The notes beneath the pieces are model-generated. The model had not been told where the DNA came from and did not search any database. It was given only the letters and a program-made list of their open reading frames with translations. Both the position numbers and the translations under genes were made by a program. Positions 8,554 through 17,017 of a stretch of DNA of 64,000 bases are shown one piece after another (position 1 is the first letter of the stretch; each line of letters begins with the position of its first letter). The stretch lies in contig NZ_FZNT01000011.1 in assembly GCF_900188235.1 (NCBI RefSeq), positions 1 to 64,000 on the forward strand, in the 5' to 3' direction. Source of the DNA: Lutibacter agarilyticus (lineage in GTDB: Bacteria; Bacteroidota; Bacteroidia; Flavobacteriales; Flavobacteriaceae).

Positions 8554-9765
8554 TTATTGCAAAATTTTATTTACAGCATTCACTACCACTTCAATAACTC
8601 TATTAATTTGCTCATCTGTTAATTCATAATAAACAGGCAATGAAATTTCATTCTCCCATAATTCTTTTGCTATTGGGAAATCATTTAATTCGTAGCCTAA
8701 TGATTTGTAATAAGATAATAACGGCAATGGCTTATAATGCACATTTACGGAAACATCCTGATTGAAAATTTCCTGAATGATCAAATCTCTTTGCGCTTTG
8801 CTACAATTTTTAATTCTTAACAAATATAAATGATAAGAGGATTCTTTCATATTGTTATGATATTCCGGAACTATTGCCCAATCAAAATTAGCCAATCCTT
8901 CTGAATACATTTTAAATATTTCCTTGCGTTTTGGTAAGGTTTCTGTTTCATATCTTTCCAATTCTACCAAACCTATAGAAGCAAGTATATCTGTCATATT
9001 ACATTTAAACCCTGCATCTATAACATCATATTCCCAATTTCCTTTTTGAGTCTTGGCCAAGGCATCTTTATTTTGTCCGTGCAATGACAGGGTATTTAAA
9101 ATTTTATAAATTTCTTCGTTCTCAAAAGGCTTGGGTAAATTGATACAAATTGCTCCCCCTTCAGCTGTTGTTAAATTTTTAACAGCGTGAAAAGAGAATA
9201 CAGTGAAATCAGCTTGTGAACCTACTTTTTTTTGATTGTAAGATGCACCAAATGAATGTGCGGCATCAGACAAGACCAATATTCTTCCTAATTTTTGTTG
9301 GTTTTCAGTTTCAGCAATAAATAAATCTTTGACACTTTTTTTATTCAATAGCGCATTTAATGCTGCATAATCAATAGGTAAACCTCCTACATCAACAGGG
9401 ATGATCGCTTTTGTTCTGGCGGTAATGTGTTTTTCAATTTTAGAAACATCAATTCCAAAATCTGTTGAAACATCGACCATTACTACTTTAGCACCACGGT
9501 GCCTTACAATGTTCGCAGTGGCACAATAGGTATAAACCGGGACAATTACCTCGTCGCCTTCTTTTATACCATACCAATATAACAATAGCTCTGCGCCTGC
9601 TGTCCATGAATTCACCGCTAAAACATCGGATACATGACAGTATTCTGCAATTTTTTTTTCAAATAATTTTGTTCTTGGACCAGTAGTGATCCATCCAGAC
9701 TGTAAAGCGACTGTTACTTCTTTTATAATTTTATCGTCAATTCTTGGAGGAGAAAATGGAATCAT
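8554..9765 (-). CDS. WcfR-like PLP aminotransferase (DegT family)
   Basis: 403 residues. Features: N-terminal IPFSPPRIDD, SGWITTGPRT (23-32), NSWTAGAELLLYW, the aspartate motif SDAAHSFGA (166-174), the PLP lysine in FHAVKNLTTAEGG (K196) and a C-terminal VNVHYKPLPLL. Family members aminate nucleotide-linked 4-keto-6-deoxy sugars. Length, the NSWTAG and YTYCATAN motifs and the adjoining small transferase resemble WcfR of B. fragilis, which makes UDP-AADGal. No 4,6-dehydratase is in the window, so its keto-sugar must come from elsewhere. A 50-codon relic of a related gene lies at 11752-11904. Confidence 0.88.
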   Translation of the reverse strand: MIPFSPPRIDDKIIKEVTVALQSGWITTGPRTKLFEKKIAEYCHVSDVLAVNSWTAGAELLLYWYGIKEGDEVIVPVYTYCATANIVRHRGAKVVMVDVSTDFGIDVSKIEKHITARTKAIIPVDVGGLPIDYAALNALLNKKSVKDLFIAETENQQKLGRILVLSDAAHSFGASYNQKKVGSQADFTVFSFHAVKNLTTAEGGAICINLPKPFENEEIYKILNTLSLHGQNKDALAKTQKGNWEYDVIDAGFKCNMTDILASIGLVELERYETETLPKRKEIFKMYSEGLANFDWAIVPEYHNNMKESSYHLYLLRIKNCSKAQRDLIIQEIFNQDVSVNVHYKPLPLLSYYKSLGYELNDFPIAKELWENEISLPVYYELTDEQINRVIEVVVNAVNKILQ

Positions 9766-9854
9766 TTTATTTTAATTTAGAGCGTTAATTTATAAAACAT
9801 CTTTAAAAGTTCACTTTTGGCTGACACTATACAAGTCATAATAATAAATAGTAT

Positions 9855-11678
9855 TTATAAGTTTTTTTCTTTTATAATATCTTTTAATCTTTCCTCTAAT
9901 ATATCGGAGAAAAATAAGGCACCAAATATTGTTAAATGTCTCGTGTCATGGCTAATAAATTTACAATCTTTAGTGAAAACTGGAACATTCTTTTTGGAAT
10001 CTATGATATTCTCTATAAGATCTATATATCTATCATTCCATATTAATCTTAATTCTTGATTTGACTTCCAAATATCTTTCCTTATAGATGTTCTAATTGT
10101 ATCACATCCAAAACTTTCTTTAGTAGAATTATAATATACACCATTATTAATACCAAAATTCTTTAATCCCACAACCCAAACTTTATATATATCTATTTTA
10201 AATTTACTAATTAATATATCAAACATTATTTTATTAGTTGGAATATCAGAAGAATAAAAAATATAATCAGCATTATATGTTCTATTAATTAACTCAGTTG
10301 TTATATCAGCTTTCCATGGATCAAAATAACTTAGTTCTATACTTTCTTTTAATTTTGTTTCTAATAATATATTGGCAAAATCACGAGCGAAACTATTTCC
10401 AATAATTAATACTTTTAGGTTGTTGTTTTTCTTAAATGGTTTATCTAAAACTTTAATTCTATCGTTATACAAAGCTGGACTGTTATTTACAATGTCAAAA
10501 TTATTATATAATCTAGGTACAAGTGACTTAGTTATATTAAGTTGTGGAAAATCTTTTACCCTACCATTAATCTTATATATATAAAACGAAGCGCTAACTA
10601 TAATAATAAAAGATAAACTAACAACTTTATATACATTTTTAGTTTCAATGAATTGTTTATTACGCAATGGATTTTCAACAAAAAAGTAAGTAAATACAGA
10701 TAATGTAATAATAATAATAAAGGATAAGAAGATAGATTCTATTGAATTAATATGGAGATTAAATGAGTATCTAGCAAATGCAAAAACTATTTGATGCCAC
10801 AAATATAAGCTAAAACTAATTTTACCTAAACTAGATATAATCGTATTAGAAAAAATTAACTTATACAGTTTATTATCATTAAAATGGTACTTCCCTATGG
10901 TAAGAACTCCAATTGAAAGAAATGTTATAACTATTATTTTAGTATCATTATCTGGGATAATATTAAATTGAATAATTATGAAAATAATAATTATCATTGA
11001 AAATAATATAATTTTACTTTTTTTAACTTGTTTTTTATTTAATTCCCATTTACTAAAGTAAATAGCTGCAATACCTCCTGAAGATAATTCGAAAAACCTA
11101 TATTGTAATAAGTAGAACTTTGCAGAAACATCATTGCTATAATAGAATAAAGCTAGTGATATAAATGTCAAAAATATAAGTAGCGGAAATATAAATTTTT
11201 GTTTATTTCCTTTTAGTATTAAGAAAATAAATGGATATAATAAATAGAATTGTTCTTCTATTCCTAGACTCCACATGTGCATCATTGGATTATATTCATT
11301 ACTTACTGCCCAATAATCATTTGAAGTTATATACATGAAAATATTGAACATTGAAAAATTTGAAGCTAATACATTTTGACTCAATACATTTAAGTCATTT
11401 GGAGACATGAAAATTATACCTGTGATTAATGCAGATACTGTTGTGAATAACACTAAAGGTATAATTCTTCTAATTCTTCTCTCATAAAATGAAAATATTG
11501 AGAACCTATTTTCTTTAACTTCGTTATAAATAATGCCAGTAATTAAATATCCACTTATTACAAAAAATATATCTACACCTAAATACCCATTTGGTAAAAG
11601 GCCTAAATGAAATAATATAACTGAAATTACTGCAAAAGCACGCATTCCGTCAATATCTGTACGGTACATTTTTTTCAT
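9855..11678 (-). CDS. acyltransferase 3 family protein with SGNH domain (O-acetyltransferase)
   Basis: 607 residues, OafA-like. The N-terminal about 350 residues form a ten-helix acyltransferase 3 domain: YRTDIDGMRAFAVISVILFH carries the family R/H signature, then GYLGVDIFFVISGYLITG and MMHMWSLGIEEQFYLLYP. The C-terminal part is an SGNH-type domain: block I VLIIGNSFARDF (GNSF in place of GDSH) and a late DTRHLT that supplies Asp/His. Such fusions take acetyl from the cytoplasm across the inner membrane and acetylate surface polysaccharide. Start at MKKMYRTD; the second Met, three codons in, is equally possible. It lies inside the cluster, 89 bases upstream of the WcfR-like gene. Confidence 0.9.
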   Translation of the reverse strand: MKKMYRTDIDGMRAFAVISVILFHLGLLPNGYLGVDIFFVISGYLITGIIYNEVKENRFSIFSFYERRIRRIIPLVLFTTVSALITGIIFMSPNDLNVLSQNVLASNFSMFNIFMYITSNDYWAVSNEYNPMMHMWSLGIEEQFYLLYPFIFLILKGNKQKFIFPLLIFLTFISLALFYYSNDVSAKFYLLQYRFFELSSGGIAAIYFSKWELNKKQVKKSKIILFSMIIIIFIIIQFNIIPDNDTKIIVITFLSIGVLTIGKYHFNDNKLYKLIFSNTIISSLGKISFSLYLWHQIVFAFARYSFNLHINSIESIFLSFIIIITLSVFTYFFVENPLRNKQFIETKNVYKVVSLSFIIIVSASFYIYKINGRVKDFPQLNITKSLVPRLYNNFDIVNNSPALYNDRIKVLDKPFKKNNNLKVLIIGNSFARDFANILLETKLKESIELSYFDPWKADITTELINRTYNADYIFYSSDIPTNKIMFDILISKFKIDIYKVWVVGLKNFGINNGVYYNSTKESFGCDTIRTSIRKDIWKSNQELRLIWNDRYIDLIENIIDSKKNVPVFTKDCKFISHDTRHLTIFGALFFSDILEERLKDIIKEKNL

Positions 11679-11751
11679 TAAAATAATCTATTAGGTTTAT
11701 AGCAACATGTAATTTGGTATCCAATAAATATTGAATTCTCAAAAATATTAA

Positions 11752-11904
11752 TCATAAGTTTATAAAATTATTATTTGCAAACTTCGGTATTTCCTCTTCA
11801 GGAGCTTTAACATTCGGTCCTGTTATCCAAACAGAATTAAGTGAATCAACGACTTCATTTACTATTGTATCGTCTATATATGTAGGTGAAAATGGTATAA
11901 TCAT
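11752..11904 (-). pseudogene. N-terminal relic of a DegT-family aminotransferase
   Basis: Fifty codons plus stop, read on the minus strand: it opens with IIPFSPTYIDDTIVNEV, then SVWITGPNVK and EEEIPKFANNNF, then stops. It lines up with the first 45-50 residues of the aminotransferase at 8554-9765 (IPFSPPRIDD, GWITTGP, FEKKIAEYC) but is clearly a different, more distant gene. Everything after is missing and the acyltransferase gene follows about 70 bases further on. It is a leftover of an aminotransferase gene lost by deletion or replacement. The ATG and short A-rich leader are intact, so a 50-residue peptide could still be made. Confidence 0.8.
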
Positions 11905-11915
11905 TTCAATTTATT

Positions 11916-12545
11916 TTATAAATTCATCATTTCATTCTTAAACTCTTCATCAAAAAAGGAAGTATAATATACTGTTTCTTTTGTTTCTAAATATTTCATT
12001 TCTCTCCAACCTGATTTTTCAAACACCCTTCTACTAGATTTATTTTTTTTATAAACTCCAGCCCTAATTCCTCTACTTCCTCTATATTTACTTACATTCT
12101 TTGTTTCTTCAATCAACTCTCCAAAAATACCTGAACCTCTATAATTAGAATCAACTGCACCAATAGTCATTTGTGCAAAACCTTGAGAATCAATAATTGA
12201 TATTTTATTACTATCAACATCTGGTCTACGCAATAAACGTTCCCATAACATTTTTGAAAACAATCTTGTTGGTTTTAAAACTATACTTAACATAAACTCT
12301 GGTAAACAGGCAATAAACATAGGTTTAGTAAATGCCCCATCACAAACGGCCACTAAACCAATAATCTTTCCTCCCTCTATACCTATTAATACGTAAGATT
12401 CTTTTGATGTAATCAACCATTTGTATGTAGCTTTAACATAATTTTCACCTAACATCATAGGAACGTGGTTTTTGGGTTTAAAAGACAAACAATGCAACTC
12501 TGTTATTTCGTTCAAATCATTTAGGTTCGCTAGTTTAATATTCAT
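11916..12545 (-). CDS. GNAT family N-acetyltransferase
   Basis: 209 residues. The GNAT core is visible: ANLNDLNEITELHCLSF at the start, SYVLIGIEGGKIIGLVAV (beta 2-3), then AQMTIGAVDSNYRGSGIFGELI, which is motif A with an RGSGIFG acetyl-CoA pyrophosphate loop near residues 135-141, and YKKNKSSRRVFEKSGW (motif B). It probably acetylates an amino-sugar or nucleotide-linked precursor, since it lies between the aminotransferase relic and a glycosyltransferase; the acceptor cannot be told from sequence. It is not a PglD-type left-handed beta helix. The gene ends 11 bases before the relic start. Confidence 0.8.
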   Translation of the reverse strand: MNIKLANLNDLNEITELHCLSFKPKNHVPMMLGENYVKATYKWLITSKESYVLIGIEGGKIIGLVAVCDGAFTKPMFIACLPEFMLSIVLKPTRLFSKMLWERLLRRPDVDSNKISIIDSQGFAQMTIGAVDSNYRGSGIFGELIEETKNVSKYRGSRGIRAGVYKKNKSSRRVFEKSGWREMKYLETKETVYYTSFFDEEFKNEMMNL

Positions 12546-12564
12546 GCAATAAAATTTTATATGA

Positions 12565-13755
12565 TTAAATAATTGTGATTGAAGACGCCAATTTATTTAA
12601 ATTCTTCTTTTTTGATAAATTTTCCATTGCATAATCATAACCATTATTTCCTTTGTCCAAAAGTTTACTCTCTGAGATAGCAAATACCAATTTAAATTTA
12701 TCAGCTAAAATACTTATATTTTCAGGTGCTAGCAACCAACCACAATTTGCAGCATTAATAATTCTAGCAGTATCGCTATCATCATCTACACAAGCAATAA
12801 TTGGTTTCTTTGAAAACATATATGCTGGTAATTTTGACGGAATTGAGCTTGCTGCTGCTCCCTTTTTAATTGGCAACAACATGACATCTGCTTGTGCTTG
12901 AATCTCAGGAACTTTACCATTTGGAACCTCCCAAAATTCAATTCTAGCTGGTTTTAATGCATTTGCCTTTTCTTGAAGTAATTCCTTTTGAGAACCTGAC
13001 CCGGCAATTACCAATCTGCAATTTTTTAAATCTGCTTTTACAAATGCTTCAATTAATAAATCTATCCCCGCAACAGGACCTATATTTCCAAGATACATAA
13101 ATGTAAATGGTTTTTCTATGGTAGATCTACTTAAATTTGATACTTCATAGTCTAAAAAGACGCTTTCATCCTGCCAATTTTGAACAACATTAACTTTCTC
13201 TGATTCAACTTTTCTTGTCTTTATCAAATAATTTTTCATCTTATTTGAGATGGCAATAATCTTCGTTGCATTTTTAAGCACATATTTATCTATAGGCAAG
13301 AGCATAAAATTAAACATCGATTTAAAAAGAGGCACTTTATTGGAAAGTGACTCAGGATACACATCCTGCACATGAATTATAATTGGTAATTTATATTTTT
13401 TTGCAGCCTTAACACTAAAATATTGTGCCAATAAAGGCCAAGTATTTGCATAGATTACATCAATATTTTTATGATTGCTAACAATATACTTATAACAATG
13501 TTTCCCAAAACTATAACTTTCCATAAAACGACCAATTATTTTAGAAGGTGAGCAAGTATATGAGCTTAACTTTATAACATTATATTCTTCAACTTCTGGT
13601 TCATTTTCAAAATTAAAACCATGCGGCCTTGTAGGCTTCGGACAAAGTACCGTAACATTATTATTCTTTGATAATTTATGAGCTATATCTTTAGATAAAG
13701 ATGCTGAGACTATCGGTTCAGGAGGAAAAACTGCTGAAATTAATAATATATTCAT
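12565..13755 (-). CDS. glycosyltransferase family 4 (WbuB-like)
   Basis: 396 residues, GT-B fold. The N-terminal half begins NILLISAVFPPEPIVSASLS and includes VIYANTWPLLAQY and PIIIHVQDVYPES, typical of WbuB-like transferases. The C-terminal half has FMYLGNIGPVAGIDLLIEAF, a donor-site loop with IPSKLPAYMFSKKPIIA and a final DKGNNGYDYAMEN segment. The usual E-x7-E is replaced by the SKLPAYM form seen in this subgroup, which often uses UDP-GlcNAc, UDP-FucNAc or UDP-QuiNAc donors. Its 3' end is 19 bases before the GNAT start, and its own start is two bases after the stop of the next GT: one transcript. Confidence 0.85.
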   Translation of the reverse strand: MNILLISAVFPPEPIVSASLSKDIAHKLSKNNNVTVLCPKPTRPHGFNFENEPEVEEYNVIKLSSYTCSPSKIIGRFMESYSFGKHCYKYIVSNHKNIDVIYANTWPLLAQYFSVKAAKKYKLPIIIHVQDVYPESLSNKVPLFKSMFNFMLLPIDKYVLKNATKIIAISNKMKNYLIKTRKVESEKVNVVQNWQDESVFLDYEVSNLSRSTIEKPFTFMYLGNIGPVAGIDLLIEAFVKADLKNCRLVIAGSGSQKELLQEKANALKPARIEFWEVPNGKVPEIQAQADVMLLPIKKGAAASSIPSKLPAYMFSKKPIIACVDDDSDTARIINAANCGWLLAPENISILADKFKLVFAISESKLLDKGNNGYDYAMENLSKKKNLNKLASSITII

Positions 13756-13757
13756 TA

Positions 13758-14825
13758 TTAATAATTTTTTATTGACTTAAAAAAAACCTTAACTACTTCA
13801 TCCCATGAATCAGGAAATTTAGTTATAGTTTTTGAATAATCTGGTTTCATATTTAATTTCAAATCATTCAACAACTTCTTTAAACTCATCAAAAAGGAAG
13901 CTTCTGAGTATGGCCTATAATAGTATCCTTCATTTTCACAAATCCAACGAGAATAAGGTAAATCAACTGTTAACACAGGTAAGTTTAATGTAATAGCCTC
14001 AATTAACGGTAAACCGTAACTTTCTGCACATGACAAAAAAAGTAAAGCATCAGCTTTATTATAATAAGTATTCATTTCTTCAGCATTCAATCTTCCAAGA
14101 TTCTTTATCCACTTAATCGATTCAAAAGGCTTGAACTCTTCATCAAATAGAGTTAACCAAACTTCTACATCGTTCAATTCTATATTATTTGATTCACAAT
14201 AATCGTTTATTTTTAATAAAAAATCGTGTTTCTTATGTGTATAAAATGCTGCAGGATAAAATAAAATTTTCTTTTTCTTATCATTTACTACATTCATATC
14301 TCCGTTCTTTTTGTCTAACCAATTAGGAACAGGCTGTGGGCAAACGGTTACCTTGTCCTTAATTTTCGGGTATGAAAGAATCAAATTCGTAGCCATTGCT
14401 CCAGTTTGTACGATTATTTTTTTTGCAAATTTATGATTTATTGAAAACAAAAATCTACTTATTCTGAAATTAAGACTTTTACCAGAATACCTATTTATTC
14501 TTGGATAAATTAAATTTGGCTGATGCACTAATACAATTTGATCTCTAATACCTCTTAGAGGTATGTCCCCTAAAACAATTGTAGGTACATTAGGGAAAAT
14601 AAATTTTGAAAAAAAACATTCAAAAAATCTAGAAAACCCATTTGGAAAAATTCTTTTGTAACGTATTACACTTCCAGTTGCAGGCTTGTAACTAGATAAA
14701 GGCCCCTTTAATGGTAAATAAATCTTTAAAGAATTCAATTTCCCCATATTTGAAGCCGAGTCAAGAAAAGATTTCACTACCTGAGAAGCACCTAAACCTA
14801 AAATATTTGTTGCGTGTATTTGCAT
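13758..14825 (-). CDS. glycosyltransferase family 1/4
   Basis: 355 residues. GT-B layout: N-terminal HATNILGLGASQVVKSFLDS, a middle VVQTGAM-type segment (KKIIVQTGAMATNLI), and a C-terminal donor domain with KKILFYPAAFYTHKKH, ADALLFLSCAESYGLPLIEA (E-x7-E motif) and AITLNLPVLTVDLPYS. Retaining GT4 enzymes use this glutamate pair to bind the nucleotide sugar. No membrane helix, so a cytoplasmic enzyme acting at the inner face on the lipid-linked glycan. Sugar specificity is not predictable. Confidence 0.8.
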   Translation of the reverse strand: MQIHATNILGLGASQVVKSFLDSASNMGKLNSLKIYLPLKGPLSSYKPATGSVIRYKRIFPNGFSRFFECFFSKFIFPNVPTIVLGDIPLRGIRDQIVLVHQPNLIYPRINRYSGKSLNFRISRFLFSINHKFAKKIIVQTGAMATNLILSYPKIKDKVTVCPQPVPNWLDKKNGDMNVVNDKKKKILFYPAAFYTHKKHDFLLKINDYCESNNIELNDVEVWLTLFDEEFKPFESIKWIKNLGRLNAEEMNTYYNKADALLFLSCAESYGLPLIEAITLNLPVLTVDLPYSRWICENEGYYYRPYSEASFLMSLKKLLNDLKLNMKPDYSKTITKFPDSWDEVVKVFFKSIKNY

Positions 14826-14855
14826 TAATTCAACTTTTTTAATAAATATTAACAG

Positions 14856-15016
14856 CTAATTCAATTTTAGTTTAGAATTTAAAAATGAATTTTCTTTCAT
14901 AATTGACAAATCTAAACCTGAAATTTCATATTTTTTTATACTTAATCCTAAATTATCCTGCATAAAATCTTGTAGCCCGTATTTTCAATTTTGTTAATTT
15001 GAAGTAATTTTTTCAT
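14856..15016 (-). pseudogene. short broken gene between glycosyltransferases
   Basis: On the minus strand an ATG at 15016 opens KKLLQINKIENTGYK and then stops in frame. After a frameshift near the AAGATTTTATG word a second frame continues QDNLGLSIKKYEISGLDLS and KENSFLNSKLKL to a stop at 14856. Joined, they give about 52 residues of plausible protein. The opening resembles the first strand of some glycosyltransferases, which would make it a heavily deleted transferase. The family is not certain. Confidence 0.4.
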
Positions 15017-15020
15017 ATAC

Positions 15021-16124
15021 TTATTTAAGAAGTTTTTTAAATATTTCAATTTGAACATGTGGATTATATTTTTCATCTATAATTCTATAACAATTGTTTC
15101 TAACAAAATCTCTTTTTTTATCAGAAAAACCAATCCATTTTTCAATATTCAAACAAAGACTCTCAAGAGAATCCTCCTTAAAAAATGACCCCGTCAACCC
15201 TTCAGTTATCGCCTCAAATTCGGGCATCTGATTACTAAAATTATCATGAGTTATAATTGGTGTGCCGTAAACTAAACTATGCATAGCGGTTAACCCTACA
15301 TTACCTGGCGATACGCAAACACTTGCATTAAAAATAAGCTCTCCTATTTTATTTTCATCATAACAAGGACCATATAACCAAATATTACGTTCATTCCCTA
15401 TAATATTATTTAAAAAAGATATTTCTTCTGACTTTTCACCAATTATAATAAGATTACAATTAGAACCTCTGTCATTTAATTTATTTATTGATTCAATTAA
15501 TAAATCTAGTTTTTTAACTTTTTGGATTCTCCCAATATATAAAATAACAGGGGCTTCATTCCTAAAATAATTCAAATATATTTCTGATGATTTTAATTTT
15601 TTCCTAATACTAATTTGCTTATCATAATCCAAAGAATTATAGATACATATCATTTTATTTTTTTTAAACCCTTCTTTTTCCATCAATTTTTTAGCATAAT
15701 CTCCGTAAAGCAAAACTTTAGTGGAAAGAGAAAAAAATATTTTTTTTAAAACTTTCTTAAGAATATTTTCACGACCATACCAACCATGTGTCCAGACAAA
15801 GGTTTCTTTATTTAAAATTTTTGCAAATATTAAAATAAGCCACGTAGAAATACAATGCGGTTCTCCAATTAAAATAAAGTGAGAATATATTTTTTTAAAA
15901 ACTAATTGAACTGCTCCTTTTTGCCAATAAAAACCACCCATTATTGGTGTAAATTTTAGATTTTTTTTAAAGCCGTATAACTCTGAATAATCCATCTTTT
16001 TTATTGGATTAAACACTCTGTCTCCAATATAAAAATCACAATTTAGCTCTTTATCCATCAACTTATAGATTGGAGCTCTATAATGGGCTGCTAAATTAAA
16101 AATACAACAATATGATTTTTTCAT
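15021..16124 (-). CDS. glycosyltransferase family 1/4
   Basis: 367 residues. Starts KKSYCCIFNLAAHYRAPIYK, a form common in capsule GT4 enzymes that begin with an acceptor-domain strand and an HYRxP turn. Later TFVWTHGWYGRE and ICIYNSLDYDKQ, then the donor domain: VILYIGRIQKVKKLDLLIES, NLIIIGEKSEEI and VCVSPGNVGLTAMHSLVYG. The last replaces the standard E-x7-E pattern with GNVGLTAMH, as in the HYRxP subgroup. No membrane segment. Product linkage is unknown. Confidence 0.8.
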   Translation of the reverse strand: MKKSYCCIFNLAAHYRAPIYKLMDKELNCDFYIGDRVFNPIKKMDYSELYGFKKNLKFTPIMGGFYWQKGAVQLVFKKIYSHFILIGEPHCISTWLILIFAKILNKETFVWTHGWYGRENILKKVLKKIFFSLSTKVLLYGDYAKKLMEKEGFKKNKMICIYNSLDYDKQISIRKKLKSSEIYLNYFRNEAPVILYIGRIQKVKKLDLLIESINKLNDRGSNCNLIIIGEKSEEISFLNNIIGNERNIWLYGPCYDENKIGELIFNASVCVSPGNVGLTAMHSLVYGTPIITHDNFSNQMPEFEAITEGLTGSFFKEDSLESLCLNIEKWIGFSDKKRDFVRNNCYRIIDEKYNPHVQIEIFKKLLK

Positions 16125-16141
16125 ATTAATTTAAATAAATA

Positions 16142-17017
16142 TTAATGTCTTATTCTATTCTGAAAATCTATATATACTTTTGGAATTAAAACTTTAACCC
16201 ATCCCATAATAAACACAGCTGGTAATCTTAAAGGGAAAAACCTTTTCATTAAGTGTAAATTATCTATAAATGCCATACCTAAGGGATTGTACAAAAAATC
16301 AATTCTTTTTTTAAATGTTAGGTTCGTAAATATTTCAAACTTATTGCTTTTATTATTAGAACAAGTTCCTAAATAATCTTTCATTAACAATACTGGAATT
16401 CTATGTCTAACAGCATTTAACGTATAGTCATAATCTGCCACTCCATGTATATACACTTCTGATAATATCCCAATTTGTTTCACAACATTATTTGATACAT
16501 ACATTATGTTTGCGTTTCCTAAATTACATTCTTGAATTTTCTTACTAGGTTGTAATTTGTCATAGGTAAATAAAAATTTATTCTTAAGTTTAGCCCCCCC
16601 ATAAGTGCGATTACCTTTTGTTTGATCTCGAGTTGAACCAATATAAACACCCCCAATACCAAAATTTTTGAAAGCATATTTTTGAGTAGAAACTATTTCT
16701 AAAAATAAATTTTCCAATACTAGTGTATCATCATTAAGCAGCAAATAACCATCATAATCATTTTTCAATGCATATTCCCAAGAATTCCTCATACCTCCTG
16801 CCCAAAATAGATTCCCATTTCCTTTTAACAACTTTACATTTGGATAGTTAAGAGCAACGGCATCACTTGTGCCATCAATAGAACCATCATCAGTTAAGAA
16901 GACATCTAAATTGAATTTTAATTCCGATTTTTCATAAGCAAAATATAAATACCTTAAACATTCCAAAGTTAAATTTATTCTATTATGACAAGTCATTAAA
17001 ACCGCTATCTTATCCAT
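16142..17017 (-). CDS. glycosyltransferase family 2
   Basis: 291 residues, GT-A fold. Motifs: IAVLMTCHNRINLTLECL (nucleotide-binding strand 1), VFLTDDGSIDGTSDA, GNGNLFWAGGMRNSWEYAL (the FWAGGMR form seen in rhamnosyltransferase-like GT2 enzymes) and YLLLNDDTLV, where NDD stands for the metal-binding DxD. A likely base is in GVADYDYTLNA. The C-terminal about 60 residues are basic and aromatic, suitable for membrane contact. The start overlaps the 3' end of the polymerase gene by eight bases, so the two are probably translationally coupled. Confidence 0.85.
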   Translation of the reverse strand: MDKIAVLMTCHNRINLTLECLRYLYFAYEKSELKFNLDVFLTDDGSIDGTSDAVALNYPNVKLLKGNGNLFWAGGMRNSWEYALKNDYDGYLLLNDDTLVLENLFLEIVSTQKYAFKNFGIGGVYIGSTRDQTKGNRTYGGAKLKNKFLFTYDKLQPSKKIQECNLGNANIMYVSNNVVKQIGILSEVYIHGVADYDYTLNAVRHRIPVLLMKDYLGTCSNNKSNKFEIFTNLTFKKRIDFLYNPLGMAFIDNLHLMKRFFPLRLPAVFIMGWVKVLIPKVYIDFQNRIRH

